Shown: one piece after another, positions 1 to 6,339 of the stretch
How positions within the stretch are numbered: position 1 is the stretch's first letter
How the letters are laid out: the number at the start of each line of letters is the position of its first letter
NCBI GenBank assembly: GCA_903958285.1
Contig: CAJBSR010000312.1
Span: 1-8,172 of the forward strand
Direction of reading: 5' to 3'
DNA from: an uncultured Sphingomonadales bacterium
GTDB lineage: Bacteria > Pseudomonadota > Alphaproteobacteria > Sphingomonadales > Sphingomonadaceae
Length of the DNA: 8,172 nucleotides
Translations under genes and position numbers: made by a program
Notes under the pieces: model-generated
The model's database searches: none
The model's input: the letters and a program-made list of their open reading frames with translations, nothing else
Told to the model about the DNA's origin: nothing

Positions 1-268
1 AGCGAATGGTGAAAGGCAGATCGATTTTTGCGGGCACCGGTTCTGCGGTGATGACACAGGACTGGACGGCTTTCGCTTTCATCCGCCCCTTTGCCTCAAT
101 ACCGGTCGCCACAGGGTGGAAGGTGGCCGTGGCGGACAAGGCGTCGAGTGATTGCAGAGCAAATCGCACGGCAAGCGCCGCCCGCTCGGCCGCATCGGCC
201 TCGATGTCGACTTGCCGGTCAATGCCGAGCGCGTCGAGGCGCCAGATGCGGGAGAATTCAGGCGTCAT
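1..268 (-). CDS. DUF177 / YceD family protein, 3' part missing (runs off left edge)
   Basis: The 89 visible N-terminal residues, read on the minus strand, begin MTPEFSRIWRLDAL. They contain the family hallmark near residues 68-88, QSCVITAEPVPAKIDL followed by PFTIR, where a conserved Q-x-C-V-x-T-x-E-P-V core sits before an aromatic strand. YceD/DUF177 proteins are small (about 170-190 aa). They are linked in many bacteria to 23S rRNA or ribosome maturation and often sit next to rpmF or the plsX-fabH phospholipid genes. In alphaproteobacteria plsX commonly follows, but here the downstream gene lies outside the window. The start codon overlaps the stop of the upstream chaperone gene as ATGA (265-268), which implies translational coupling in one operon. 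The molecular role in this lineage is not established. Family assignment is good; function is inferred only from the family. Confidence 0.85.
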   Translation of the reverse strand, partial: MTPEFSRIWRLDALGIDRQVDIEADAAERAALAVRFALQSLDALSATATFHPVATGIEAKGRMKAKAVQSCVITAEPVPAKIDLPFTIR

Positions 269-786
269 GAAAACTGCCCTGACAAAAGGGCATCGTCATC
301 TCGGGCGGCGAGGTGCTGCCAAAGCTGGCGGAGCCGTGCCGCGGTGAAGGCCAGCGGCGCATCGCCGGGATGTTCCCCACGGTAAAGGTTGCGCACCAGC
401 GCCTCGTCCAGCCCATCGCCCTCAAGCCCGTCGCGATAGGCGGCAATCCGTCCGCCGAGCGAGGCCATCATCTTGCCGATATGCTTGCCGACCACGAGGT
501 CACCCATGCCTTCCTGCCGCAACTGGCCGTCCATATCATCGACGAACAACTCGGTCAGCATAACGGCGCTGCGTTTGCCCACATCTCCGCTCTGGTCGAG
601 TCGCAATATGGCAAGTGCGGTCAGGGCGGAGACCATTTCAAAGCGGTGATCAATGGTATCGGGGAGCTTTCCCTCCAAATACCAGACAGGATTCCGGGCT
701 TCGGCCACGACCGCATTGTAGAGGGGGCTGAGCGCATGACGCCCTTCATCCCGCGCAAAAATCTTCTTCAAAAAGTTGAATGCCAT
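265..786 (-). CDS. Ubiquinol-cytochrome c chaperone (CBP3 family)
   Basis: A 173-residue protein matching the CBP3 / ubiquinol-cytochrome c chaperone family. In mitochondria, Cbp3 helps translation and assembly of cytochrome b into the bc1 complex; the bacterial homologue is assumed to act on bc1 at the inner membrane. Visible family features are YNAVVAEARNPVWY (residues 23-36), LPDTIDHRFEMV (41-52), the acidic FVDDMDGQLRQEGMGDLVVGK as the central signature (81-101), and GGRIAAYRDGL (111-121). No signal peptide or membrane segment is evident. I chose the start at 786 (MAFNFLKKIF) because an AGGA lies 10 bases upstream. An in-frame ATG at 831 would add 15 unconserved residues and has no ribosome binding site. 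The gene is divergent from bamE and overlaps the DUF177 start by 4 bases. Confidence 0.88.
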   Translation of the reverse strand: MAFNFLKKIFARDEGRHALSPLYNAVVAEARNPVWYLEGKLPDTIDHRFEMVSALTALAILRLDQSGDVGKRSAVMLTELFVDDMDGQLRQEGMGDLVVGKHIGKMMASLGGRIAAYRDGLEGDGLDEALVRNLYRGEHPGDAPLAFTAARLRQLWQHLAARDDDALLSGQFS

Positions 787-796
787 GCGGCAAATG

Positions 797-800
797 TCCT
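797..800 (-). promoter_or_regulatory. Ribosome binding site deciding the CBP3 start
   Basis: On the minus strand AGGA lies 10 bases before ATG 786. The alternative ATG at 831 has no purine-rich site upstream, so this site favours the shorter protein. Confidence 0.55.
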
Positions 801-875
801 GACCGGCTTGTTGTTCTTGTGTCCCCGGCATATTGGGGGTTCCGGCCCGTTCAGCAAGGGGTCAGATGGCGTAAT

Positions 876-882
876 GGAAAGG
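876..882 (+). promoter_or_regulatory. Ribosome binding site deciding the bamE start
   Basis: GGAAAGG lies 9 bases before ATG 892. It overlaps the competing in-frame ATG at 874, which has AAGGGG (856-861) 12 bases upstream. The downstream start yields a normal short signal peptide. Confidence 0.55.
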
Positions 883-891
883 CCCCCGTGT

Positions 892-1362
892 ATGAACCGC
901 AAACTCGCAACCGCTGTGGCGCTGACAGTCGTTCTTCTGTCGACTTCCGCATGCACGCGTATCCGCGGGCATCAGGGCTTTGTGTCTGATGTAACGCTTG
1001 TCGATTCGATCCAAGCGGGCGTGGACAATCGTGATTCGGTGGAAAAGACGCTCGGGCGTCCGACCTGGGTCAGCGAATATGGCCCGAAGGACTATTATTA
1101 TTTTGCGCGTGACACACGCCAATATGCTTTCAACTTGCCCAAAGCCTCCCAGCAGCTTGTGCTGCGCATTCGTTTTGACGATGCCGGCAATGTCGTCGCG
1201 GTCGATCGCCGTGGCGGAGAGCAGATCGCCAGCATTCGCCCGACCGGCGAAAAGACGCCCACCCTCGGCCGCGAGCGCAGCTTCTTTGAAGAGCTGTTCG
1301 GCAATATCGGTTCGGTTGGTGCTGTCGGCGAATCCGCAGGGACCGCAGACAACCCCAACTGA
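892..1362 (+). CDS. bamE: Outer membrane protein assembly factor BamE (SmpA/OmlA family lipoprotein)
   Basis: A 156-residue lipoprotein component of the BAM complex, which folds beta-barrel proteins into the outer membrane. Residues 1-20 form a signal peptide (MNRK, then the hydrophobic LATAVALTVVLLSTSA) ending at Cys21, the presumed lipidated residue. The -3 position is Thr18, so the lipobox is weak. The mature domain shows the family pattern GFVSD (29-33), IQAGVDNRDSVEKTLGRPT (40-58), a tyrosine-rich YYYF strand and LRIRFDDAGNVVAVDRRGG. A tail with RSFFEELFGNIG resembles the C-terminal motif of alphaproteobacterial BamE and precedes a small-residue end. The start at 892 is preferred because GGAAAGG (876-882) sits 9 bases upstream and gives a compact signal peptide. 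An in-frame ATG at 874 would prefix MERPPC. The open frame continues much further upstream, but that part is antisense to the chaperone gene. Not cotranscribed with any visible neighbour. Confidence 0.92.
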   Translation: MNRKLATAVALTVVLLSTSACTRIRGHQGFVSDVTLVDSIQAGVDNRDSVEKTLGRPTWVSEYGPKDYYYFARDTRQYAFNLPKASQQLVLRIRFDDAGNVVAVDRRGGEQIASIRPTGEKTPTLGRERSFFEELFGNIGSVGAVGESAGTADNPN

Positions 1363-1364
1363 TT

Positions 1365-1378
1365 TCGGTCTTTACCGA
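1365..1378. other. Small hairpin between convergent bamE and maeB
   Basis: TCGGT and ACCGA can pair around the loop CTTT, giving a 5-bp stem that spans the maeB stop codon 3 bases after the bamE stop. No T-run follows on either strand, so it is not a convincing intrinsic terminator. Confidence 0.25.
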
Positions 1379-3630
1379 GCGATCCCACTCGCCGCGAGAA
1401 CGGCCAGCGTGACCAGTTCCGACGCGGTTGAGACCATCGGGGCCACCTGAACCGGCTTTTCCATGCCGACAAGGATCGGGCCGATCATCGAACCGCCACC
1501 CAGTTCGCGCAGCAGTTTGGCGGACAAATTGGCGGACTGGAGCCCCGGCATGACCAGCACATTGGCAGGTCCCGACAGGCGGCTGAACGGATAGGCCGCG
1601 GCAAGGCGCGGGTTGAGCGCCACGTCCGGCGACATTTCGCCTTCAAATTCAAAGCTGACGCCCCGTGTTTCCAGGATGGACACCGCCTCGCGGATCGGTT
1701 CCAGCCAGTTGCCCGGCGGGTTACCAAAATTGGAATAGGACAGGAAGGCTACGCGCGGCTCATGCCCCATGCGGCGGGCGAAGGCGGCGGTCGCTTGGGC
1801 AATATCGGCCAGTTCGGTCGAGGTGGGACGTTCATTGACCGTGGTGTCGGCCATGAACACCGTGTGGTGCTGCCCGACAACAATGTGGATGCCGAGTGGC
1901 GTCGTGCCTTCGGCGCTGTCCAGCACGCGGCGGACTTCGCGCATCGTCTGCGCAAAGCCGCGCGTCACGCCTGTAATCATGGCGTCAGCTTCGCCCATCT
2001 TCAGCAGCAACGAGGCAAAGATATTGCGGTCCTGATTGACCAGCCGTTCGCATTCCCGGCGCAGATAGCCGCGACGCTGGAGACGCTCGTAAAGCATGTC
2101 GACCATCTTGGGGACGAGCGGTGAGATGCGGCTATTGTGCAGTTCATACCCGTCCGGGTCGACGCCAAGTGCTGCGAGCTTCTCGCGGACATTGTCGCGG
2201 CCGACGAGGATCGGCGTGCCACAGCCACCTTCCTTGAAGGCGATGGCGGCGCGCAGCACGACTTCTTCTTCCGCTTCGGCGAAGACGACGCGCTTGGGGT
2301 GCGCGCGTGCGCTTTCATAGGCCATGGTAAGCACTGAGGTGGTCGGGTTCAAACGCGCGCGCAGGCTGTTGCGATACTCATCCATGTCGAGGATTGGCTT
2401 GCGCGCGACACCCGAGTCCATCGCTGCTTGGGCGACGGCTGCGGGGACGATTTCCATGAGGCGCGGGTCGAACGGCGCCGGGATGATGTAATCCGTGCCG
2501 AAGCTGGGGGTGGAGCCGCCATAGGCTGCGGCCACTTCTTCCGGCACCTGCTGGCGTGCCAGTTCGGCCAGAGCACGGGCGGCGGCAATCTTCATTTCCT
2601 CATTGATCGCGGTCGCGCGCACGTCGAGGGCGCCGCGGAAGATGAAGGGGAAGCCGAGAACATTGTTGACCTGGTTAGGATAGTCCGACCGGCCCGTTGC
2701 AATGATGGCATCCGAGCGCGCGGCCTTCGCCTCCGGCGGTGTAATTTCGGGGTTTGGATTGGCCATTGCGAAGATGATGGGGTTGGCGGCCATCGTCTTG
2801 ATCATCTCGCCGGTCACAGCACCTTTGACGGACAGGCCGAGGAACACGTCGGCACCGTCCAGCGCTTCGCTCAGCGTGCGCCGGTCTGTCTGCACAGCAT
2901 GGGCGGATTTCCACTGGTTCATGCCTTCGGTGCGACCCTGATAGATGACACCCTTGGAATCGCACATGATGACATTGTTGTGCGGGACACCCACGGCCTT
3001 GATAAGCTCGGTGCAGGCGATCGACGCCGCTCCGGCACCGTTCACGACAACGCGCACATCCTTCGCGTCCTTGCCGGTGAGGAACAGCGCGTTGATCAAG
3101 CCGGCGACTGCGATGATCGCGGTGCCATGCTGGTCATCATGCATGACCGGAATGTTCATCCGCTCTTTGAGCGCCTGTTCAATGATGAAACATTCGGGGG
3201 CGGCGATGTCTTCCAAATTGATGCCGCCAAAGCTTGGCTCCATCAAAGCGACGGCATTGATAAAGGCTTCGGGATCTTCCGTGTTTAACTCGATGTCGAT
3301 CGAGTCGACGTCGGCAAAGCGTTTGAAGAGGACGGCCTTGCCCTCCATCACGGGCTTTGAGGCGAGCGCGCCCAAATTGCCCATGCCGAGAATGGCGGTG
3401 CCATTGGAGATCACCGCGACGAGATTGCCCTTGGCTGTATAGTCATAGGCTGTGGCGGGGTCATCCGCGATGGCCTGCACGGGCACAGCCACACCCGGTG
3501 AATAAGCAAGGCTCAGGTCGCGCTGTGTGGCCATTGGCTTGGACGCCACAATTTCGATTTTTCCGGGCCGCCCTGTCGCGTGATAGTTAAGCGCTTCACG
3601 ATCCGAAAACTGAACTTTTGACTCGCTCAT
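1372..3630 (-). CDS. maeB: NADP-type malic enzyme with C-terminal phosphotransacetylase-like domain
   Basis: A 752-residue protein of the MaeB type, close to the usual length of about 760. It oxidatively decarboxylates malate to pyruvate in the cytosol, typically with NADP+. Malic enzyme part (about 1-425): the YSPGVAVPV segment with the likely catalytic Tyr43; TAILGMGNLG (78-87); the EGKAVLFK lysines (K98, K103); the metal-binding acids E140-D141 in INLEDIAAPE and D165-D166 in MHDDQHGT; the Rossmann loop VVVNGAGAAS (194-203) with D224 in CDSKG; and MANPNPEI (289-296). Phosphotransacetylase-like part (about 430-752): VVFAEAEEEVVLRA, MGEADAMITGVTR, VFMADTTVN, SYSNFG and VMPGLQSANLSAKLL. In MaeB proteins this domain is regulatory, sensing acetyl-CoA, rather than an active Pta. 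The start at 3630 is supported by AAAGGA six bases upstream; the frame stays open to 3738 but that extension has no conserved residues. Cofactor preference cannot be read with certainty. Divergent from mutS and convergent with bamE. Confidence 0.95.
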   Translation of the reverse strand: MSESKVQFSDREALNYHATGRPGKIEIVASKPMATQRDLSLAYSPGVAVPVQAIADDPATAYDYTAKGNLVAVISNGTAILGMGNLGALASKPVMEGKAVLFKRFADVDSIDIELNTEDPEAFINAVALMEPSFGGINLEDIAAPECFIIEQALKERMNIPVMHDDQHGTAIIAVAGLINALFLTGKDAKDVRVVVNGAGAASIACTELIKAVGVPHNNVIMCDSKGVIYQGRTEGMNQWKSAHAVQTDRRTLSEALDGADVFLGLSVKGAVTGEMIKTMAANPIIFAMANPNPEITPPEAKAARSDAIIATGRSDYPNQVNNVLGFPFIFRGALDVRATAINEEMKIAAARALAELARQQVPEEVAAAYGGSTPSFGTDYIIPAPFDPRLMEIVPAAVAQAAMDSGVARKPILDMDEYRNSLRARLNPTTSVLTMAYESARAHPKRVVFAEAEEEVVLRAAIAFKEGGCGTPILVGRDNVREKLAALGVDPDGYELHNSRISPLVPKMVDMLYERLQRRGYLRRECERLVNQDRNIFASLLLKMGEADAMITGVTRGFAQTMREVRRVLDSAEGTTPLGIHIVVGQHHTVFMADTTVNERPTSTELADIAQATAAFARRMGHEPRVAFLSYSNFGNPPGNWLEPIREAVSILETRGVSFEFEGEMSPDVALNPRLAAAYPFSRLSGPANVLVMPGLQSANLSAKLLRELGGGSMIGPILVGMEKPVQVAPMVSTASELVTLAVLAASGIAR

Positions 3631-3636
3631 GGACGA

Positions 3637-3642
3637 TCCTTT
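3637..3642 (-). promoter_or_regulatory. Ribosome binding site of maeB
   Basis: AAAGGA on the minus strand with a 6-base spacer to ATG 3630. It fixes the start 36 codons inside the longest open frame, and protein conservation agrees. Confidence 0.7.
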
Positions 3643-3714
3643 ACTTGATCCCAATGATTTCCACAGCCGCTTAGGCCGATAAAGCCCAGACGGGAAGCCG
3701 GGATTGCGCCCGCC

Positions 3715-3720
3715 AAGGAA
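3715..3720 (+). promoter_or_regulatory. Distant candidate ribosome binding site of mutS
   Basis: AAGGAA is the only Shine-Dalgarno-like motif before mutS, but it lies 18 bases from ATG 3739, longer than normal. Either initiation here is inefficient or the real start uses another signal. Confidence 0.3.
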
Positions 3721-3738
3721 ACCGTTATCGCCAAGCAC

Positions 3739-6339
3739 ATGCTCGACACAGGCTCAACGACAACAACGCCCATGATGGTGCAATATCTGGCGCTAAGGGC
3801 CGAAGCTGGAGATTGCCTGCTCTTCTATCGCATGGGCGATTTTTTTGAGCTGTTCTTTGACGATGCCAAGGCGGCGGCGGCGGCGCTCGACATTGCGTTG
3901 ACAGCGCGGGGCGAACATGAGGGTCAACCCGTGCCGATGTGCGGCGTGCCGGTTCATGCCGCTGAAGGCTATCTTGCCCGTTTGATCAAGGCGGGCTTCC
4001 GCGTTGCCATTGCCGAACAGATTGAAACGCCTGCCGAAGCCAAAGCGCGTGGGTCCAAATCTCTGGTGGCGCGCGGCATCGTCCGGGTTGTGACGGCAGG
4101 GACACTGACGGAGGAAGCACTGCTCGAAGCGCGCAGTGCGAACTGGCTCGCCGCTATTGCACCGGTCGGCGATGTGATCGGGCTGGCCTCTGCCGATATT
4201 TCCACGGGCCGGTTTGAGCTGTGCGAGGTTGATTCAGCCGGGCTGGACGCGGAACTCGCGCGCCTGTCCCCGTCCGAACTGGTGGCGCCGGAGGCCCTTG
4301 CCGATGCGGCCAATGTCCGCCCGCGCGCCGACTTTACACCGCAGGAAGGCGAGCGCCGTTTGAAGGCGCTGTTCGGTGTGTCGACGCTCGACGGCTTTGG
4401 GGCCTTCACCAAAGCGGAGCTGGCCGCCTGCGCCGGGCTGCTCGCTTATTTGGACCATGTCGGGAAGGGCAATCTGCCGTTCCTCTCGCCGCCGGTCCGG
4501 CTGCAGTCGAGCGATCACATGCTCATTGATGCCGCCACGCGGGAGAGTTTGGAGTTGGTCCGTTCCACTGGCGGCGTGCGTGCGGGCAGCCTTCTTGACG
4601 CTGTTGACCGGACAGTGACCGGGGCCGGTGCCCGACGGCTGGCGGCAGATATTTCAGCACCTCTGATGGATGTGCGCACCATTGAGGACCGCCTCGATCT
4701 CGTGTCCTGGTTTGCAGATACGGGCAGCGCGCGCGACGCGATGCGCGCCAATCTGCGGGCGCTGCCGGATATTGGCCGTGCCCTCGGGCGGCTGGCGGCG
4801 GGCCGCGGTGGGCCGCGTGATCTCGGCATGCTGCGCGACGGACTGGGCGAAGCGCGGATGATGCGGGAACGGCTGGCGCGCGGCGGTGACGTCCCCCCGC
4901 TCATGGCGTCACTCTTGCCTGCGCTCGACGGGCATGGCGCGCTGGTCGATAAATTGTCGCGGGCGCTGGTGCCCAATCCTCCGCTGGATGCGGCCCAAGG
5001 CGGCTATATTGCCGAAGGCTATGACGCGGCGTTGGACGAGCTGCGGGGGTTAGGTGGCGATGGCCGTCGCGCGATGGCCGCGCTTGAGGCGCGCTACCGC
5101 GATCAGACCGGCATCTCCGCGCTCAAGATTAAGCACAATAATGTGCTCGGCTATCACATCGAAGTGTCGGCGAAGAATGCCGATGCGTTGATGACACCGG
5201 ACTCAGGCTTCACCCATCGCCAGACGCTGGCCGGGGTCGTGCGCTTCAACGCGCCGGAACTGCATGAGCTGGCGGTCAAGGTGACCCAGGCCGGCGCCCA
5301 TGCGCTGGCCGCGGAGGCCGCGAATCTGGAGGAATTGACCGAAGTTGCGCTCGCCCGATCGCGCGAGATTGCAACGACCGCAGACGCCTTGGCGCGTTTC
5401 GACGTGGCCGCAGCGCTGGCGGAGCGGGCGATTGAAGGCGGCTGGGCGCGGCCATCCTTTGCGCCTGATGCGCGGTTTGAGGTGTCGGGCGGACGCCATC
5501 CGGTGGTCGAGACGGCCATCGCGAAAGAAGGTGGGCGCTTTGTGGCGAATGATTGCCGTCTGGTGCCATCGTCGCGTCTGTGGCTCGTCACTGGCCCCAA
5601 TATGGGCGGTAAATCGACCTTCCTGCGGCAGAACGCGCTCATCGCGGTGCTCGCGCAGGCGGGGTGCTATGTCCCTGCGACCTCGGCCACGCTGGGTCTT
5701 GTCGACCGGCTGTTCAGCCGGGTGGGGGCATCTGACAATCTGGCGCGTGGACGCTCTACCTTCATGGTCGAAATGGTCGAGACAGCGGCGATCCTCTCTC
5801 AGGCGACTGAGCGCAGTTTCATCATATTGGACGAAGTGGGCCGGGGCACGTCCACCTATGATGGCCTCGCCATTGCCTGGGCGGTGGTGGAATCGGTCCA
5901 CGAGGTCAACCGCGCCCGCTGCCTGTTCGCCACGCATTATCATGAGCTGACGCGGCTTGCCGAAAAGCTGCCCGCGTTGTCGCTTCACCATGTTCGCGCC
6001 CGCGAATATCGGGGGGATCTTGTCCTGCTCCATGAATTGGGAGAAGGGCCTGCTGATCGCAGCTATGGGATCGCCGTCGCCCGTCTGGCGGGGCTGCCAC
6101 CCAAGGTTTTGGCACGTGCAAAGTCCGTGCTCGACAAGCTGGAGGCTGGGCGCGACGCCACGGGCGGCTTGGCCGCCGGGCTTGATGATCTGCCGCTGTT
6201 TGCGGCCACAAAAGTCGAAGAGGTCCGCGATCCGTTGCGCGATGCACTCACCAAGCTCGACATTGACGGGCTCAGCCCGCGCGATGCGCTGGATGAACTC
6301 TATGCGCTCAGGCGGATCCTGATTGAGGATAAAGGTTGA
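3739..6339 (+). CDS. mutS: DNA mismatch repair protein MutS
   Basis: A complete 866-residue MutS, which as a dimer recognises mispairs and small loops and recruits MutL. The mismatch-binding loop FYRMGDFFELFFDDA (29-43) holds the wedge Phe35 and Glu37; the residue between them is Phe36 where E. coli has Tyr. The connector, lever and clamp domains follow (about 125-575), with ISALKIKHNNVLGYHIEV marking the core. The ATPase domain has Walker A GPNMGGKST (619-627), the GRSTFMVEMVE signature, Walker B IILDEVGRGTSTYDG (695-709) and the ATHYHELT loop (731-738). Near the C-terminus DDLPLF (816-821) fits a sliding-clamp binding motif, and the tail ends in the usual helical segment. The start is the first ATG in frame. 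The nearest purine-rich site (AAGGAA, 3715-3720) is 18 bases away, so ATG 3772 (MMVQYL) is a possible alternative, although TTPMMVQYL is typical of full-length MutS. The last 32 bases overlap the convergent hydroxylase gene. Confidence 0.98.
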   Translation: MLDTGSTTTTPMMVQYLALRAEAGDCLLFYRMGDFFELFFDDAKAAAAALDIALTARGEHEGQPVPMCGVPVHAAEGYLARLIKAGFRVAIAEQIETPAEAKARGSKSLVARGIVRVVTAGTLTEEALLEARSANWLAAIAPVGDVIGLASADISTGRFELCEVDSAGLDAELARLSPSELVAPEALADAANVRPRADFTPQEGERRLKALFGVSTLDGFGAFTKAELAACAGLLAYLDHVGKGNLPFLSPPVRLQSSDHMLIDAATRESLELVRSTGGVRAGSLLDAVDRTVTGAGARRLAADISAPLMDVRTIEDRLDLVSWFADTGSARDAMRANLRALPDIGRALGRLAAGRGGPRDLGMLRDGLGEARMMRERLARGGDVPPLMASLLPALDGHGALVDKLSRALVPNPPLDAAQGGYIAEGYDAALDELRGLGGDGRRAMAALEARYRDQTGISALKIKHNNVLGYHIEVSAKNADALMTPDSGFTHRQTLAGVVRFNAPELHELAVKVTQAGAHALAAEAANLEELTEVALARSREIATTADALARFDVAAALAERAIEGGWARPSFAPDARFEVSGGRHPVVETAIAKEGGRFVANDCRLVPSSRLWLVTGPNMGGKSTFLRQNALIAVLAQAGCYVPATSATLGLVDRLFSRVGASDNLARGRSTFMVEMVETAAILSQATERSFIILDEVGRGTSTYDGLAIAWAVVESVHEVNRARCLFATHYHELTRLAEKLPALSLHHVRAREYRGDLVLLHELGEGPADRSYGIAVARLAGLPPKVLARAKSVLDKLEAGRDATGGLAAGLDDLPLFAATKVEEVRDPLRDALTKLDIDGLSPRDALDELYALRRILIEDKG
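3840..3846 (+). repeat. Seven-T homopolymer in mutS mismatch-recognition codons
   Basis: Codons 34-36 of mutS (GAT TTT TTT) make a run of seven T, the longest single-base run noticed in the window. It covers Phe35, the mismatch-wedging residue, and Phe36. A slip of one base would truncate MutS near its N-terminus. Confidence 0.95.
3871..3885 (+). repeat. Short GCG triplet repeat in mutS
   Basis: Five perfect GCG codons encode Ala45-Ala49 of MutS. Unit changes would keep the frame and alter only the length of an alanine stretch in a helix after the mismatch-binding loop. Confidence 0.9.

Larger units (their letters stand above)
787..891. promoter_or_regulatory. Divergent intergenic region, CBP3 operon / bamE
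   Basis: This 105-base gap must hold both divergent promoters unless they lie inside the genes. CATATT (829-834) could be a bamE -10, but the only upstream TTG elements (TTGTTG 808-813) give a 15-base spacer, so I do not assign a promoter. CCCC (823-826) and GGGGG (835-839) could pair around CATATT. No known operator is recognised. Confidence 0.4.
3631..3738. promoter_or_regulatory. Divergent intergenic region, maeB / mutS
   Basis: This 108-base gap presumably contains the maeB and mutS promoters. I find no good -35/-10 pair on either strand. The only symmetry is a loose pair of CGATAA (3678-3683) and TTATCG (3725-3730), 41 bases apart, which can easily be chance. Confidence 0.4.

Noticed and set aside
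313..891. A long open frame continuous with bamE on the plus strand would extend the protein to 349 residues.
   Set aside because: The extension is antisense to the conserved CBP3 gene, shows no family similarity and would bury the signal peptide; bamE has a good start at 892.
1363..1380. Bidirectional intrinsic terminator between bamE and maeB.
   Set aside because: The stem is only 5 bp and no T-run follows on either strand.
2428..3288. A 286-codon plus-strand open frame inside maeB.
   Set aside because: It is entirely antisense to a strongly conserved enzyme; its His/Gly/Asp-rich product with no recognisable domain is typical of GC-rich shadow frames.
3678..3730. Inverted hexamers CGATAA / TTATCG in the maeB-mutS gap as an operator.
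   Set aside because: Six bases with a 41-base separation is expected by chance, and no regulator consensus fits.
5203..6033. A 276-codon minus-strand open frame inside mutS.
   Set aside because: It is antisense to the clamp and ATPase region, with Arg/His-rich, domain-free translation; the conserved frame is mutS.
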